Assembly (NCBI RefSeq): GCF_000014185.1
Contig: NC_008148.1
Coordinates: 2,956,001 to 3,020,000, forward strand
Length of the DNA stretch: 64,000 nt
Direction of reading: 5' to 3'
Origin: Rubrobacter xylanophilus DSM 9941
Lineage (GTDB): Bacteria > Actinomycetota > Rubrobacteria > Rubrobacterales > Rubrobacteraceae
This document shows positions 41,678-49,520 of this stretch, piece by piece. A model generated the notes under the pieces. That model searched no databases. It worked only from the letters and a program-made list of their open reading frames with translations, and was not told where the DNA came from. How positions within the stretch are numbered: position 1 is the first letter of the stretch; every line of letters starts with the position of its first letter. A program made the translations under genes and the position numbers.

Positions 41678-42691
41678 ATGGCCGAGGCGGAGATCCTGGT
41701 GGTCGGCGGGGGCGCGATCGGGGGGACGACGGCGGCGCTGCTCGCGGGCCGGGCGGGGCGGGTGGCGGTGCTGGAGGCGAACGCGGAGCACGCCGCGAGG
41801 ATGCGCGACCCCGGGCTGCTGCTGGACGACCTGGGCACCGAGAGGCGTGTGCGGCTCGAGGCGCACGCCGACCCCGGAGAGCTGGACGGCCCCTTCGACT
41901 TCGCCCTCGTAACGGTCAAGGCCCCGCACCTGGAGGCCGCGCTCGCGCCGCTGGTGGAGCGAAGGCTGGCCCGGGCCTACGTCTCTTTGGGCAACGGGCT
42001 GGTGCAGGAGCGGGTGGCCCGCCTGGTCGGGGAGGAGAACCTCGTCATAGGCACGGTGGAGTGGGGGGCGACCAACCTGGGGCCGGGGCGCCTAGCGCGC
42101 ACCACCCGGGCGCCCTTCGTGATCGGGGAGCCGGACGGGAGGGTGCGGGAGCGGACGGAGCGGCTCGCGGCGGCGCTCGGTACGGCCTTCGAGGTGCGCC
42201 TCACGAACAACATCCGGGGGCAGGTGTGGACCAAGCTGCTGGTCAACAGCACCTTCTCGGGCCTGGGGGCCGTCTCGGGGCTGCTCTACCGGGAGGTCGT
42301 GGCCTCGCCCGCGGGGATGGCGGCGGCGCTCGCGCTGTGGCGGGAGGGATGGGAGGTAGGGAGGGCGCAGGGCCTCCGGCTCGAGCGCTTCGTGGGGGTG
42401 CCGGCGGGGGAGATCGCGGCGGGCGGGCGCCGCGGGGAGGAGGCGGTGCGCGAGGTGATGCGCCACGTGGGGGCGACAAAGGCCTCGATGCTGCAGGATC
42501 TGGAGCGGGGGCTCAAGACGGAGGTCGACGTCATAAACGGGGCCGTGGTGGAGAAGGGAAGAGAGCACGGGGTGCCCACCCCGCTGAACGAGCGCGTCCT
42601 CGAGCTCGTCCGGAAGATGGAGCGCGGCGGGGGATCCCCCTCCCCCGGCGCGCTGGACGAGCTCGCCGACCTCGCCGGGAGAACCCTTTGA
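41678..42691 (+). CDS. Ketopantoate reductase (ApbA/PanE)-family oxidoreductase
   Basis: 337 aa. N-terminal Rossmann GGGAIGGTTAALLA (about 10-23), the mid-motif SLGNGLVQER, and C-terminal KLLVNSTFSGLGAV with the catalytic Lys. The family reduces 2-dehydropantoate with NADPH, but many members work on other 2-keto acids. Pairing with BKACE suggests a catabolic partner. A strong promoter for the transporter gene overlaps its stop codon. Confidence 0.83.
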   Translation: MAEAEILVVGGGAIGGTTAALLAGRAGRVAVLEANAEHAARMRDPGLLLDDLGTERRVRLEAHADPGELDGPFDFALVTVKAPHLEAALAPLVERRLARAYVSLGNGLVQERVARLVGEENLVIGTVEWGATNLGPGRLARTTRAPFVIGEPDGRVRERTERLAAALGTAFEVRLTNNIRGQVWTKLLVNSTFSGLGAVSGLLYREVVASPAGMAAALALWREGWEVGRAQGLRLERFVGVPAGEIAAGGRRGEEAVREVMRHVGATKASMLQDLERGLKTEVDVINGAVVEKGREHGVPTPLNERVLELVRKMERGGGSPSPGALDELADLAGRTL

Positions 42692-42717
42692 CATTGTCTT
42701 ACCACTTCCTCTAAGAT
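42688..42717 (+). promoter_or_regulatory. Strong sigma-70 promoter of the Nramp-like transporter
   Basis: TTGACA at 42688-42693, 18 nt, TAAGAT at 42712-42717. The ATG at 42716 lies inside the -10, so it cannot be the start of this transcript; translation must begin at the GTG at 42773, which has GAGGAGGG. Confidence 0.65.
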
Positions 42718-42772
42718 GCCCCAAAGGCCGTGGAGGGGCCTTCTGTGGAGAGAAGGGAAGAGGAGGGAGAGC

Positions 42773-44236
42773 GTGGCCGACACCGTAAGCCGCGAGGGAG
42801 AGTTTGCGGCCGAGCTGCCAAGCAAGTACCTGCCGCCGGTAACCTACCAGGATCTTCCGGAGCCCGTACCGCTCCGGCGGGTAGTGGGGGCGAGCGTCAT
42901 CATCCTCGCCACCGCGCTGGGGAGCGGGGAGTACGTGCTCTGGCCCTACATCACCTCGCAGATCGGGCTGGTGTTCATGTGGGGGGCCGTGGTCGGGTTC
43001 TTGATCCAGTTCTTCATCAACATGGAGGTGGAGCGCTACACGCTCGCCACGGGGGAGAGCGCGATCACGGGCTTCGCCCGGCTGTGGAAGCCGTGGTGGT
43101 GGCTGTTCATAGTCTTCGCCCTGTGCCAGAACTTCTGGCCCGGCTGGGCGACGGGCTCCTCGACCACGCTCACCTTCGTCTTCGGGCTCGGCGAGGGGGC
43201 GATCGTCCCGATCACGGTGGCCGCGCTCATCGCCATCGGGCTCGCGCTCACCCTCTCCCCGGTGGTCTACGACGCGGTGGAGAAGATCCAGTTCGTACTG
43301 GTCAGCCTGATCTGTGTGTTCCTCATCGCGGCGATCTTCCTGGCCACCAGGGCCGAGGCGTGGGCGGACCTCGTCACCGGCTTCTCCAACTTCCCCCGCG
43401 TCCCGATAGGCGCCGAGGGGCTCGGGGCCGCGCTGCTTCTGGGGGCGCTGGCGTTCGCCGGGGCCGGTGGGGCCAACAACCTGGTGCAGAGCAACTACAT
43501 CCGGGATAAGGACATGGGGATGGGGGCGCGCATCCCCAAGATCGTCTCGCCGCTCACCGGCGAGGAGCAGGCGGTGCCCTCGCTCGGGTACATGTTCCGC
43601 CCCACCGAGGAGAACATGCGCCGCTGGCGGGGCTGGTGGCGGGTGGCCAACCAGGAGCAGTTCATCACCTTCTTCCTCATCGGGCTCGCCACCCTCATAA
43701 TCCTCTCGGTGCTCGCCTACTCCATCCTGCCGGTCGGGCAGGTCGAGGAGCAGAACTTCGATTTCGTGCGGACCGAGGGCGAGGTGCTCTCCGAGCGGAT
43801 CGCCCCGTGGTTCGGGATCGCGTTCTGGCTCACCGGGACCTTCGTGCTCTTCTCGACCAACCTGGGCATCATCGACTACACCTGCCGCCTGATAGCCGAC
43901 CAGCTCAAGGTCAACGCCCTCCGGGAGAGCCAGTTCTGGTCCGAGAGCCGGCTGTACGCCTCCTTCGTGTGGCTCATGATCATCGTCGGGTCGATCATCC
44001 TCATCAGCGGCATGGAGCAGCCCCTGATCCTGCTGGTGATCTCCTCCTCCATCGCCGGGGTGATGATGTTCATCTACTCGGGGCTGCTGATCTGGCTGAA
44101 CCGGGTGGCGCTGCCCGACCCGATAAAGATCCGGGGGGTGCGCCTGGCGGTGATGATCTTCTCGTTCCTGTTCTTCGGGTTCTTCTCGGCGTACCTGGTC
44201 TACGACCAGATCCAGACGAACATCCTCGGGGGGTAG
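42773..44236 (+). CDS. Nramp-superfamily transporter lacking canonical metal-binding motifs
   Basis: 487 aa, 11-12 TM helices. The fold order resembles Nramp, but where TM1 should read DPGN it has ALGSGEYVLWP (about 50-60), and where TM6 should have MPH it has GAGGANNLVQSNYIRD. It is thus unlikely to move Mn2+/Fe2+ in the usual way. An insert near 265-310 (PSLGYMFRPTEENMRRWRGWW) is also unusual. The context of BKACE, ketopantoate-reductase-like and nearby acid-sugar genes suggests an organic acid. The start is GTG 42773, set by GAGGAGGG and by the promoter. Confidence 0.75.
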   Translation: MADTVSREGEFAAELPSKYLPPVTYQDLPEPVPLRRVVGASVIILATALGSGEYVLWPYITSQIGLVFMWGAVVGFLIQFFINMEVERYTLATGESAITGFARLWKPWWWLFIVFALCQNFWPGWATGSSTTLTFVFGLGEGAIVPITVAALIAIGLALTLSPVVYDAVEKIQFVLVSLICVFLIAAIFLATRAEAWADLVTGFSNFPRVPIGAEGLGAALLLGALAFAGAGGANNLVQSNYIRDKDMGMGARIPKIVSPLTGEEQAVPSLGYMFRPTEENMRRWRGWWRVANQEQFITFFLIGLATLIILSVLAYSILPVGQVEEQNFDFVRTEGEVLSERIAPWFGIAFWLTGTFVLFSTNLGIIDYTCRLIADQLKVNALRESQFWSESRLYASFVWLMIIVGSIILISGMEQPLILLVISSSIAGVMMFIYSGLLIWLNRVALPDPIKIRGVRLAVMIFSFLFFGFFSAYLVYDQIQTNILGG

Positions 44237-44338
44237 ATGCTAAAGCGCCTCTGGCTGAGGATCCTGGTGGCGCTGTTTATCTGGGCCGTCCTGGTGACGG
44301 CCTATTTCTTCGTGCGGGCTACGGGCCTGATCCCCTGA
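44237..44338 (+). CDS. 33-aa single-TM microprotein, probable transporter partner
   Basis: 33 aa, ATG 44237 directly after the TAG of the transporter gene. Residues about 8-27 (ILVALFIWAVLVTAYFFVRA) form one membrane helix with a basic N terminus (MLKRLWLR), which puts the N terminus inside. GGGGGG in the transporter's last codons can serve as its ribosome binding site. Coupled translation suggests a small subunit. I know no family for it; the call rests on position, hydrophobicity and an intact frame. Confidence 0.6.
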   Translation: MLKRLWLRILVALFIWAVLVTAYFFVRATGLIP

Positions 44339-44368
44339 CGGGCCCGTAAGCCCCCCGAACCGCCGGGC

Positions 44369-45034
44369 CTAGCCCACCAGCACCACGTGCACCTCGCCGG
44401 GGCCGTGCACCCCGGTAGCCAGCGACTGCTCTATGTCCCCCGAGCGGCTGGGACCGGTGTGGAAGCAGAGGTTCTGCGGCAGGGAGCCCCGCCCCGCGTA
44501 CATCCTGATGGCCTCGGAGACCGTCCCAACCACCCTCTCAGCCGGGACCACCGCCACGTAGACCGGCGGCAGGATCGCCACGGTCCGCCCCTTGCCGGGC
44601 CCGCTCTCCAGGACCAGGCTCCCCGTCTCGGCGATGGCCCACTCGGCCGTGGAGAGCCCGATGTCCGCCCGGCCCGCCACCTCCCGGAAGTCCCCGAGGT
44701 CCCGCCACACGGCCACCTCCACCCCGGCCTTGCGGAGCGGCCCGTCGGCCCCGAGCCTCTCCAGCTCCTCCACGTCCCACCGGACCAGCAGCCGGGCCCC
44801 CGCCTCGCGGGCCAGCTCCACGACGTAGTCCCGGGCCTCCTCCCACCCCTCCGCCCGCCGGCCGCGCCCGCCGAGCGCCTCCAGCTCCTCGAGAAAGCGG
44901 GACGGCGGGTCCCCGATCTCGACCCGCCCCCTCCCCTCCCTGGGGGTCCAGGAGGCGTCGGGGGCCTTGGTGGGCTGGTAGCGGCCGTAGCGGGTGCGGT
45001 GCCGGATGCTCTCCAGAAACTCCTCCCGCCTCAA
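44369..45034 (-). CDS. lutC: LutC/YkgG-type LUD-domain protein
   Basis: 221 aa. The LUD signature closes the protein: ETGSLVLESGPGKGR, FHTGPSRSGDIEQSLATG and VHGPGEVHVVLV. LutC works with LutA and LutB in oxidation of L-lactate to pyruvate. The start is TTG 45034 with GGAGGGGAT; it overlaps the lutB stop by 4 nt (TTGA). It is the last gene of the unit and converges with the transporter gene. Confidence 0.88.
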   Translation of the reverse strand: MRREEFLESIRHRTRYGRYQPTKAPDASWTPREGRGRVEIGDPPSRFLEELEALGGRGRRAEGWEEARDYVVELAREAGARLLVRWDVEELERLGADGPLRKAGVEVAVWRDLGDFREVAGRADIGLSTAEWAIAETGSLVLESGPGKGRTVAILPPVYVAVVPAERVVGTVSEAIRMYAGRGSLPQNLCFHTGPSRSGDIEQSLATGVHGPGEVHVVLVG

Positions 45035-46488
45035 TCTATCCCCTCCCGCCACAGCTCCCGGAAAGACCTCTCGGCGAGCGGCGGGAGGTCCCGGAAGTCC
45101 GTCCACCCGCTCAGCGGCGGGGGCAGGCGGCGCAGGGAGCCGTCCCGGACCAGCGGCCGCTGGGCGGCGCGGCCCAGCCGCGCCCCGGCCCGGTAGAGCG
45201 CGGGGCGCTCCACCGCCTCCTCGAAGCCCTTGAAGGCTATCTCCTGCGCCTTCCCGGCCAGCCCCTCCTCCACCTGCCGGTTGCGCAGCTTCAGCAGCAG
45301 GTCGTGCAGCGGTATCCCCACCGGGCACGTCTCCCAGCAGGCGCCGCACAGCGAGGAGGCGTGCGGCAGGTCCTTCGCCTCCCGGTCCCCCTTCAGCAGC
45401 GGCGTGATCACCGCGCCTATCGGGCCGGAGTAGGTCGAGCCGTAGGCGTGCCCCCCCGTCTGCCGGTAGACCGGGCAGACGTTGAGGCACGAGCCGCACC
45501 GGATGCAGTAGAGCGCCTCCTCGAACTCGGTCCCCAGCAGCTTCGAGCGCCCGTTGTCCATCAGGATCAGGTGGAACTCCTCCGGGCCGTCCAGCTCGCC
45601 CTCCTGCCGGGGCCCCGTGATAAAGCTGGTGTAGACCGTGAGCTTCTGCCCGGTGCCGTTGCGCGCCAGGAGCTGGACGAAGACCTCCAGATCCTCAAAG
45701 CGCGGCACCAGCTTCTCGATCCCCATCACCACCACGTGCACCGGCGGGACGCTGGTCACCAGCCGCCCGTTGCCCTCGTTGGTGACGAGGCAGACGGTCC
45801 CCGTCTCCGCCACCCCGAAGTTGGCCCCCGAGATCCCTATGTCCGCCGCGAGGAACTTCTCCCTCAGCCTCCGGCGGGCGAAGCCCGCGAGCGCCCTGAC
45901 GTCCGGCGGCAGCGGCTCCCCGGCCACCCGGGAGAGCACCCGGGCGATCTGGTGCCGGTTCATGTGCATGATGGGGGCCACGATGTGCGACGGCGCGTCC
46001 CCGGCGAGCTGGGCGATCCACTCCCCCAGGTCGGTCTCCACCACCTCGAGCCCCAGCTCGCCGTACTCCTCCTCGAGGCGGCGGTTGAGCTCTATCTCCT
46101 CGGTGGCCATGCTCTTGGACTTGGTGATGACCTTCGCGCCCTTCTCGCGCGCCAGCTCGCCCACGTAGCGGACCACGTCCTCGCCGGTCCGCGCGAAGAA
46201 GACCCTGCCGCCCCGCGCCTCGACCGCGTCGGCCATCTGCCCGAGGTAGCGGTCGAGGTTGGCCATCGTCTCCTGCTTTATGTGGTAGGCTCGCTCCCTG
46301 AGCTCCGGAGCGTCCGGGAGCTCGGCGAGCCTGGCGGCGCGGCCCTTCAGGGTCTTGCGGGTGAAGAGCGCGATGGAGTCGTGCAGCTCGGGGTCGGCCA
46401 GCGCCCGCCGCGCCCGCTCGTTGAAGCCCTCCACCCCGCCCGCAAGCCCCTCGCGGCGGGCCCTCTCCTCCGTGCCGGTCCTCTCCAT
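45031..46488 (-). CDS. lutB: LutB-type lactate utilisation iron-sulfur protein
   Basis: 485 aa. An N-terminal LUD domain (KSKSMATEEIELN, HMNRHQIARVL, GISGANFGVAETGTVCLVTNEGNGR) precedes a ferredoxin-like segment with CIRCGSCLNVCPVY and CGACWETCPVG, giving two 4Fe-4S clusters. I prefer ATG 46488, 12 nt after GGAGGG; a TTG at 46500 directly abuts that site. Gap to lutA is 4 nt. Confidence 0.9.
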   Translation of the reverse strand: MERTGTEERARREGLAGGVEGFNERARRALADPELHDSIALFTRKTLKGRAARLAELPDAPELRERAYHIKQETMANLDRYLGQMADAVEARGGRVFFARTGEDVVRYVGELAREKGAKVITKSKSMATEEIELNRRLEEEYGELGLEVVETDLGEWIAQLAGDAPSHIVAPIMHMNRHQIARVLSRVAGEPLPPDVRALAGFARRRLREKFLAADIGISGANFGVAETGTVCLVTNEGNGRLVTSVPPVHVVVMGIEKLVPRFEDLEVFVQLLARNGTGQKLTVYTSFITGPRQEGELDGPEEFHLILMDNGRSKLLGTEFEEALYCIRCGSCLNVCPVYRQTGGHAYGSTYSGPIGAVITPLLKGDREAKDLPHASSLCGACWETCPVGIPLHDLLLKLRNRQVEEGLAGKAQEIAFKGFEEAVERPALYRAGARLGRAAQRPLVRDGSLRRLPPPLSGWTDFRDLPPLAERSFRELWREGID

Positions 46489-46492
46489 GCCG

Positions 46493-47233
46493 CTACTCAA
46501 CCCTCCCTCGCCTCGGGTCCAGAACCTGCGCCAGGTGCAGCACCCGGGTGCCGTGGCCGGTCCGGTCGAGCCGCCCCTTCAGGTGCAGCAGGCAGCTCGG
46601 GTCGCAGGAGACGAGGGTGTCCGCCCCGCTCCTCTCCAGCGCCCGGATCTTCTCGTCCGCCATCGCCACGGAGACCTCGGGCATCTTCACGGAGAAGGTC
46701 CCCCCGAAGCCGCAGCAGAGCTCCTCGTTCTCCCAGTCCACGAGCTCGAGCCCCTCGACGTTGCGCAGGATGCGCTGCGGCTCCTCCAGCACCCCGAGCT
46801 CGCGCCGCTGGTGGCACCCGCAGTGGAAGACCGCCCGGCCCTCGAGCCGGGCCCCGAAGTCCTCGGCCCCGAGCACGTTGGCGAGAAAGTCCGAGAACTC
46901 CCTGACCCTCCCGCCGACGCCCTCGGCGACCTCCAGCTCCTCCGGAAGCTCCCGGAAGAGGAACGGGTAGTAGTGGGAGACCATCGTGGTGCACGAGCCG
47001 GAGGGGCAGACGACGTAGTCGAAGCGCTCCCTCCCGAACACGGCGAGGAAGTGCCGGGCCGCGCCCCGCGCCTCGTCGAAGAAGCCGGAGTTGAAGGCCG
47101 GCTGGCCGCAGCAGGTCTGCCCCTCCGGGTAGACGACCTCCACCCCGAGCCTCCGCAGCACACGCACCACGCTCACCCCGACCTCCGGGTTGATCAGGTC
47201 CACATAACACGGTATGAAAAGCGCCGCCCTCAA
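46493..47233 (-). CDS. lutA: LutA-type iron-sulfur oxidoreductase (CCG domains)
   Basis: 246 aa. Two cysteine-rich CCG-type modules: FIPCYVDLI...TCCGQPAFNSG and FHCGCHQRREL...LCCGFGGTFSVK. These are shared with GlpC, HdrB and succinate/glycolate oxidase subunits. TTG 47233 follows GGGAGGG. It is the first gene of lutABC and is divergent from the TetR gene. Confidence 0.9.
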   Translation of the reverse strand: MRAALFIPCYVDLINPEVGVSVVRVLRRLGVEVVYPEGQTCCGQPAFNSGFFDEARGAARHFLAVFGRERFDYVVCPSGSCTTMVSHYYPFLFRELPEELEVAEGVGGRVREFSDFLANVLGAEDFGARLEGRAVFHCGCHQRRELGVLEEPQRILRNVEGLELVDWENEELCCGFGGTFSVKMPEVSVAMADEKIRALERSGADTLVSCDPSCLLHLKGRLDRTGHGTRVLHLAQVLDPRRGRVE

Positions 47234-47268
47234 TGAACCCTCCCACCACTCAGACCAGCCGCCCGGCC

Positions 47269-47290
47269 AGTATAGCAACCGGAAGTTCCG
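47269..47290 (-). promoter_or_regulatory. lutA promoter with an 11-bp palindrome
   Basis: Minus strand TATACT (47274-47269) is a good -10, about 36 nt before the TTG. A perfect palindrome CGGAAGTTCCG (47280-47290) covers the spacer, where a bound repressor would block the polymerase. No clear -35. Confidence 0.4.
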
Positions 47291-47317
47291 ATAACCCGGA
47301 CAAATTTCTCTTATCCC

Positions 47318-47347
47318 TTGACATTCGAATACCGTTGGTATCAAAAT
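47318..47347 (+). promoter_or_regulatory. Promoter of the TetR gene
   Basis: TTGACA at 47318-47323 and CAAAAT at 47342-47347 (18-nt spacer). The ATG at 47357 would be at or near +1, so the mRNA is probably leaderless; no ribosome binding site is present. Confidence 0.5.
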
Positions 47348-47358
47348 ACCGTTGGTAT
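47329..47358. promoter_or_regulatory. Tandem palindromic operator of the TetR regulator
   Basis: ATACCGTTGGTAT occurs twice, at 47329-47341 and 47346-47358, 17 bp apart. Each copy is an inverted repeat (ATACC and GGTAT around GTT). Copy 1 covers the promoter spacer and copy 2 covers the first bases of the tetR start codon, so binding should repress tetR and the paaK-like gene. Confidence 0.7.
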
Positions 47359-48031
47359 GAAAAAACGTCTCACACGGGCGGAGAAGCGGGAGAGGACGCG
47401 GGAGGAGTTGGTTTCTGCCGCCGAGCGGCTGTTTACCGAGCGGGGTTTTCACGCGACGACGGTTGATGAGATCGCGCTGGAGGCCGGCTATACGAAGGGG
47501 GCGGTCTACTCCAACTTCGGGTCCAAGGAGGATCTGTTCTTCGCGGTCTACGAGCGGCGGGTAGACAGGGTGGTGGCCGACTTCGAGCGGGCTTTTCGCG
47601 AGGCTGGCTTCATCGCCGGTAGCGAGCACATGGTCACCGAGGCGATGAGGCGGCGGGGCCGGGACGACGGATGGCTGGCGGTCTTCTTCGAGTTCTGGGC
47701 GCACGTGGTACGGCGTCCCGAGTTACGCAAGCGTTTCGCGAAGCTCCATGCGCGCGTATTGGAGCCGCTCATTGCCGCGAACGAGCGGTTGGTGGAGGAG
47801 CGGGGGATCCAGCTCCCGATCAGCGCGGAGCAGTACACCGTGGCGGTGTACGCGATGACGCTCGGGCTCTCGCTGGAGCGGCTGACGCAGCCGGATGTGG
47901 TTGACGAGACCCTCGGGCCTCGAATGGTACGCCTCATGTCTGAAAACCTGGAGCGCCGCGACAAGAAGGAAGAACCGGTCGGAGATGGGGCGGAGAGTGG
48001 GGATTGGGGGGGAGGAAGGAGAAGGAGATGA
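47357..48031 (+). CDS. TetR/AcrR-family transcriptional regulator
   Basis: 224 aa. The helix-turn-helix reads ELVSAAERLFTERGFHATTVDEIALEAGYTKGAVYSNFGSKEDLF (parts near 15-58). The ligand domain contains a His/aromatic cluster (FFEFWAHVVRRPELRKRF). ATG 47357 is chosen since the frame upstream runs through the operators and the promoter. Its stop overlaps the ATG of the PaaK-like gene (ATGA), so it probably responds to a substrate or product of that enzyme. Confidence 0.9.
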   Translation: MKKRLTRAEKRERTREELVSAAERLFTERGFHATTVDEIALEAGYTKGAVYSNFGSKEDLFFAVYERRVDRVVADFERAFREAGFIAGSEHMVTEAMRRRGRDDGWLAVFFEFWAHVVRRPELRKRFAKLHARVLEPLIAANERLVEERGIQLPISAEQYTVAVYAMTLGLSLERLTQPDVVDETLGPRMVRLMSENLERRDKKEEPVGDGAESGDWGGGRRRR

Positions 48032-49434
48032 GGCTCAGGTACCACCGCCGGCGTCTGGCGGACTTCGCGGGAGGGATGCGCCTCTCGCGCGAGTTGATCG
48101 GGCACGAGCGCTGGCCGCGCGAGCAGTTGCGCCAACACCAGCAGCAACGCCTGGATGCGCTCGTCAGGCACGCCGTCGAACGCTCGCCGTTCTACCGGGA
48201 GCGGTTTTCGGGCGAGATCGGGAGCGGCCCGGTCGAGCTTTCACGCCTGCCGGTGATGGACAAGACGCGGATGATGGAGAACTACGACGAGATAGTTACC
48301 GATCCCCGCCTCAAGCGCGACGAACTTCTGGCCTGGGTCGAGCGGATGCAGCGCGATGAATTCTATCTCGGGGAGTACCGGGCGATGACCACGAGCGGCT
48401 CGTCGGGGAAGAAGGGGCTCTTCGTCTACGACGCTGGGGGGTGGCGGGCCATCGCCGCCATGTTCTTCCGCCAGAACGCGTGGATGGGCGTAAAGCCCAG
48501 GCTCCCGCGTCGCTTCCGGATGGCTATCGTGGGCGGCGCGGCCCCCTCGCATATGACCCGGCAGGGCTCCGCCAACCTCAAGATAGGCATCCACCGCTTC
48601 CTGGGTCTGCCTCTCACGCTTCCTATCGAGCGGATGGTCGCAGAGCTCAACCGCTTCCAGCCCGAGTATTTGAACGCCTACCCCTCGATGGCTGTGCGCC
48701 TGGCCGAAGAGCAGCTCGCCGGGCATCTCCACATTGCGCCGAAGATGATGTCCACCAGCAGCGAGATGCGAACCCCCGAGATGACCGAACGGCTCGTGGA
48801 GGCTTTCGGCGTACACCCGTTCGACCTCTACGCGACGACCGAGGGGATCTGGGGTGTGGAGTGCGAGTACCACGAGGGAATCCACCTCTTCGAGGACGTG
48901 GCGCTCTTCGAGAACGTGGACGAGAACGACCACCCCGTGCCACCGGGAGAGCCGGGAGCAAAGCTGCTGGTCACGAACCTCTACAACCGCGTGCAGCCGA
49001 TCATAAGGCTGGAGGTCTCGGACGTTCTCACGATAGAGCCGGAGCCCTGCGCCTGCGGGCGCACGCTCGCCCGCGCTCACGCCATCGAGGGCCGCAGCGA
49101 CGACGTGCTCCGGCTCCCGGGACGGAAGGGAGATGAAGTGGCGGTACATCCCATCGAGTTCGGGATCGTGACCCGCGACCGGGAAGTGCGCGAGTGGCAG
49201 GTGGTGCAGGAAGGAAGGAGCTTACGCATCCTGGTGGTGCCGCGTAGCGGCGCAAGCAACGCGCTGGAGAGGCGGGTTCGCGGTGCGGTTTCGCAACGGC
49301 TTTCGGAGCTGGGAGTCGCCGATCCCCGGGTCGAGGTGGAGAGGCGCGAGGAGCTTGCGCGTTCGGCTGGGGGCAAGCTGCAGGTGGTGGTCGCGGACCC
49401 GGCGGCCCGGGAGACCCATCTCGGTTCCCGGTAA
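48028..49434 (+). CDS. Phenylacetate-CoA ligase-like (PaaK family) adenylate-forming enzyme
   Basis: 468 aa. TTSGSSGKKGLFVYD (about 121-135) is the AMP-binding loop; YATTEGIWGVEC, NLYNRVQPIIRLEVSDV and CACGRTLARAHAIEGRSDDVL are the following adenylation motifs, with the usual C-terminal domain ending SAGGKLQ. It should activate an aromatic or other acid with ATP; whether the acceptor is CoA is not clear. The ribosome binding site GGAAGGAGAAGGAG is strong. No phenylacetate degradation genes are near. Confidence 0.85.
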   Translation: MRLRYHRRRLADFAGGMRLSRELIGHERWPREQLRQHQQQRLDALVRHAVERSPFYRERFSGEIGSGPVELSRLPVMDKTRMMENYDEIVTDPRLKRDELLAWVERMQRDEFYLGEYRAMTTSGSSGKKGLFVYDAGGWRAIAAMFFRQNAWMGVKPRLPRRFRMAIVGGAAPSHMTRQGSANLKIGIHRFLGLPLTLPIERMVAELNRFQPEYLNAYPSMAVRLAEEQLAGHLHIAPKMMSTSSEMRTPEMTERLVEAFGVHPFDLYATTEGIWGVECEYHEGIHLFEDVALFENVDENDHPVPPGEPGAKLLVTNLYNRVQPIIRLEVSDVLTIEPEPCACGRTLARAHAIEGRSDDVLRLPGRKGDEVAVHPIEFGIVTRDREVREWQVVQEGRSLRILVVPRSGASNALERRVRGAVSQRLSELGVADPRVEVERREELARSAGGKLQVVVADPAARETHLGSR

Positions 49435-49520
49435 TCGCCTGAGCATCGGTCATTCTCAACGGATCATCACTCCGGCTCTGCTAAACTGATCTCGGACAAT
49501 CGCTGCTTCGGGGTGAGGTC

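Noticed and set aside
42716-42772. ATG 42716 as start of the Nramp-like transporter
   Set aside because: It lies inside the -10 of TTGACA-18-TAAGAT and has no ribosome binding site; the GTG at 42773 has GAGGAGGG.
44320-44345. Hairpin ACGGGC/GCCCGT at the end of the microprotein gene as a terminator
   Set aside because: Short stem with no T run on either strand and overlapping a stop codon; too weak to call.
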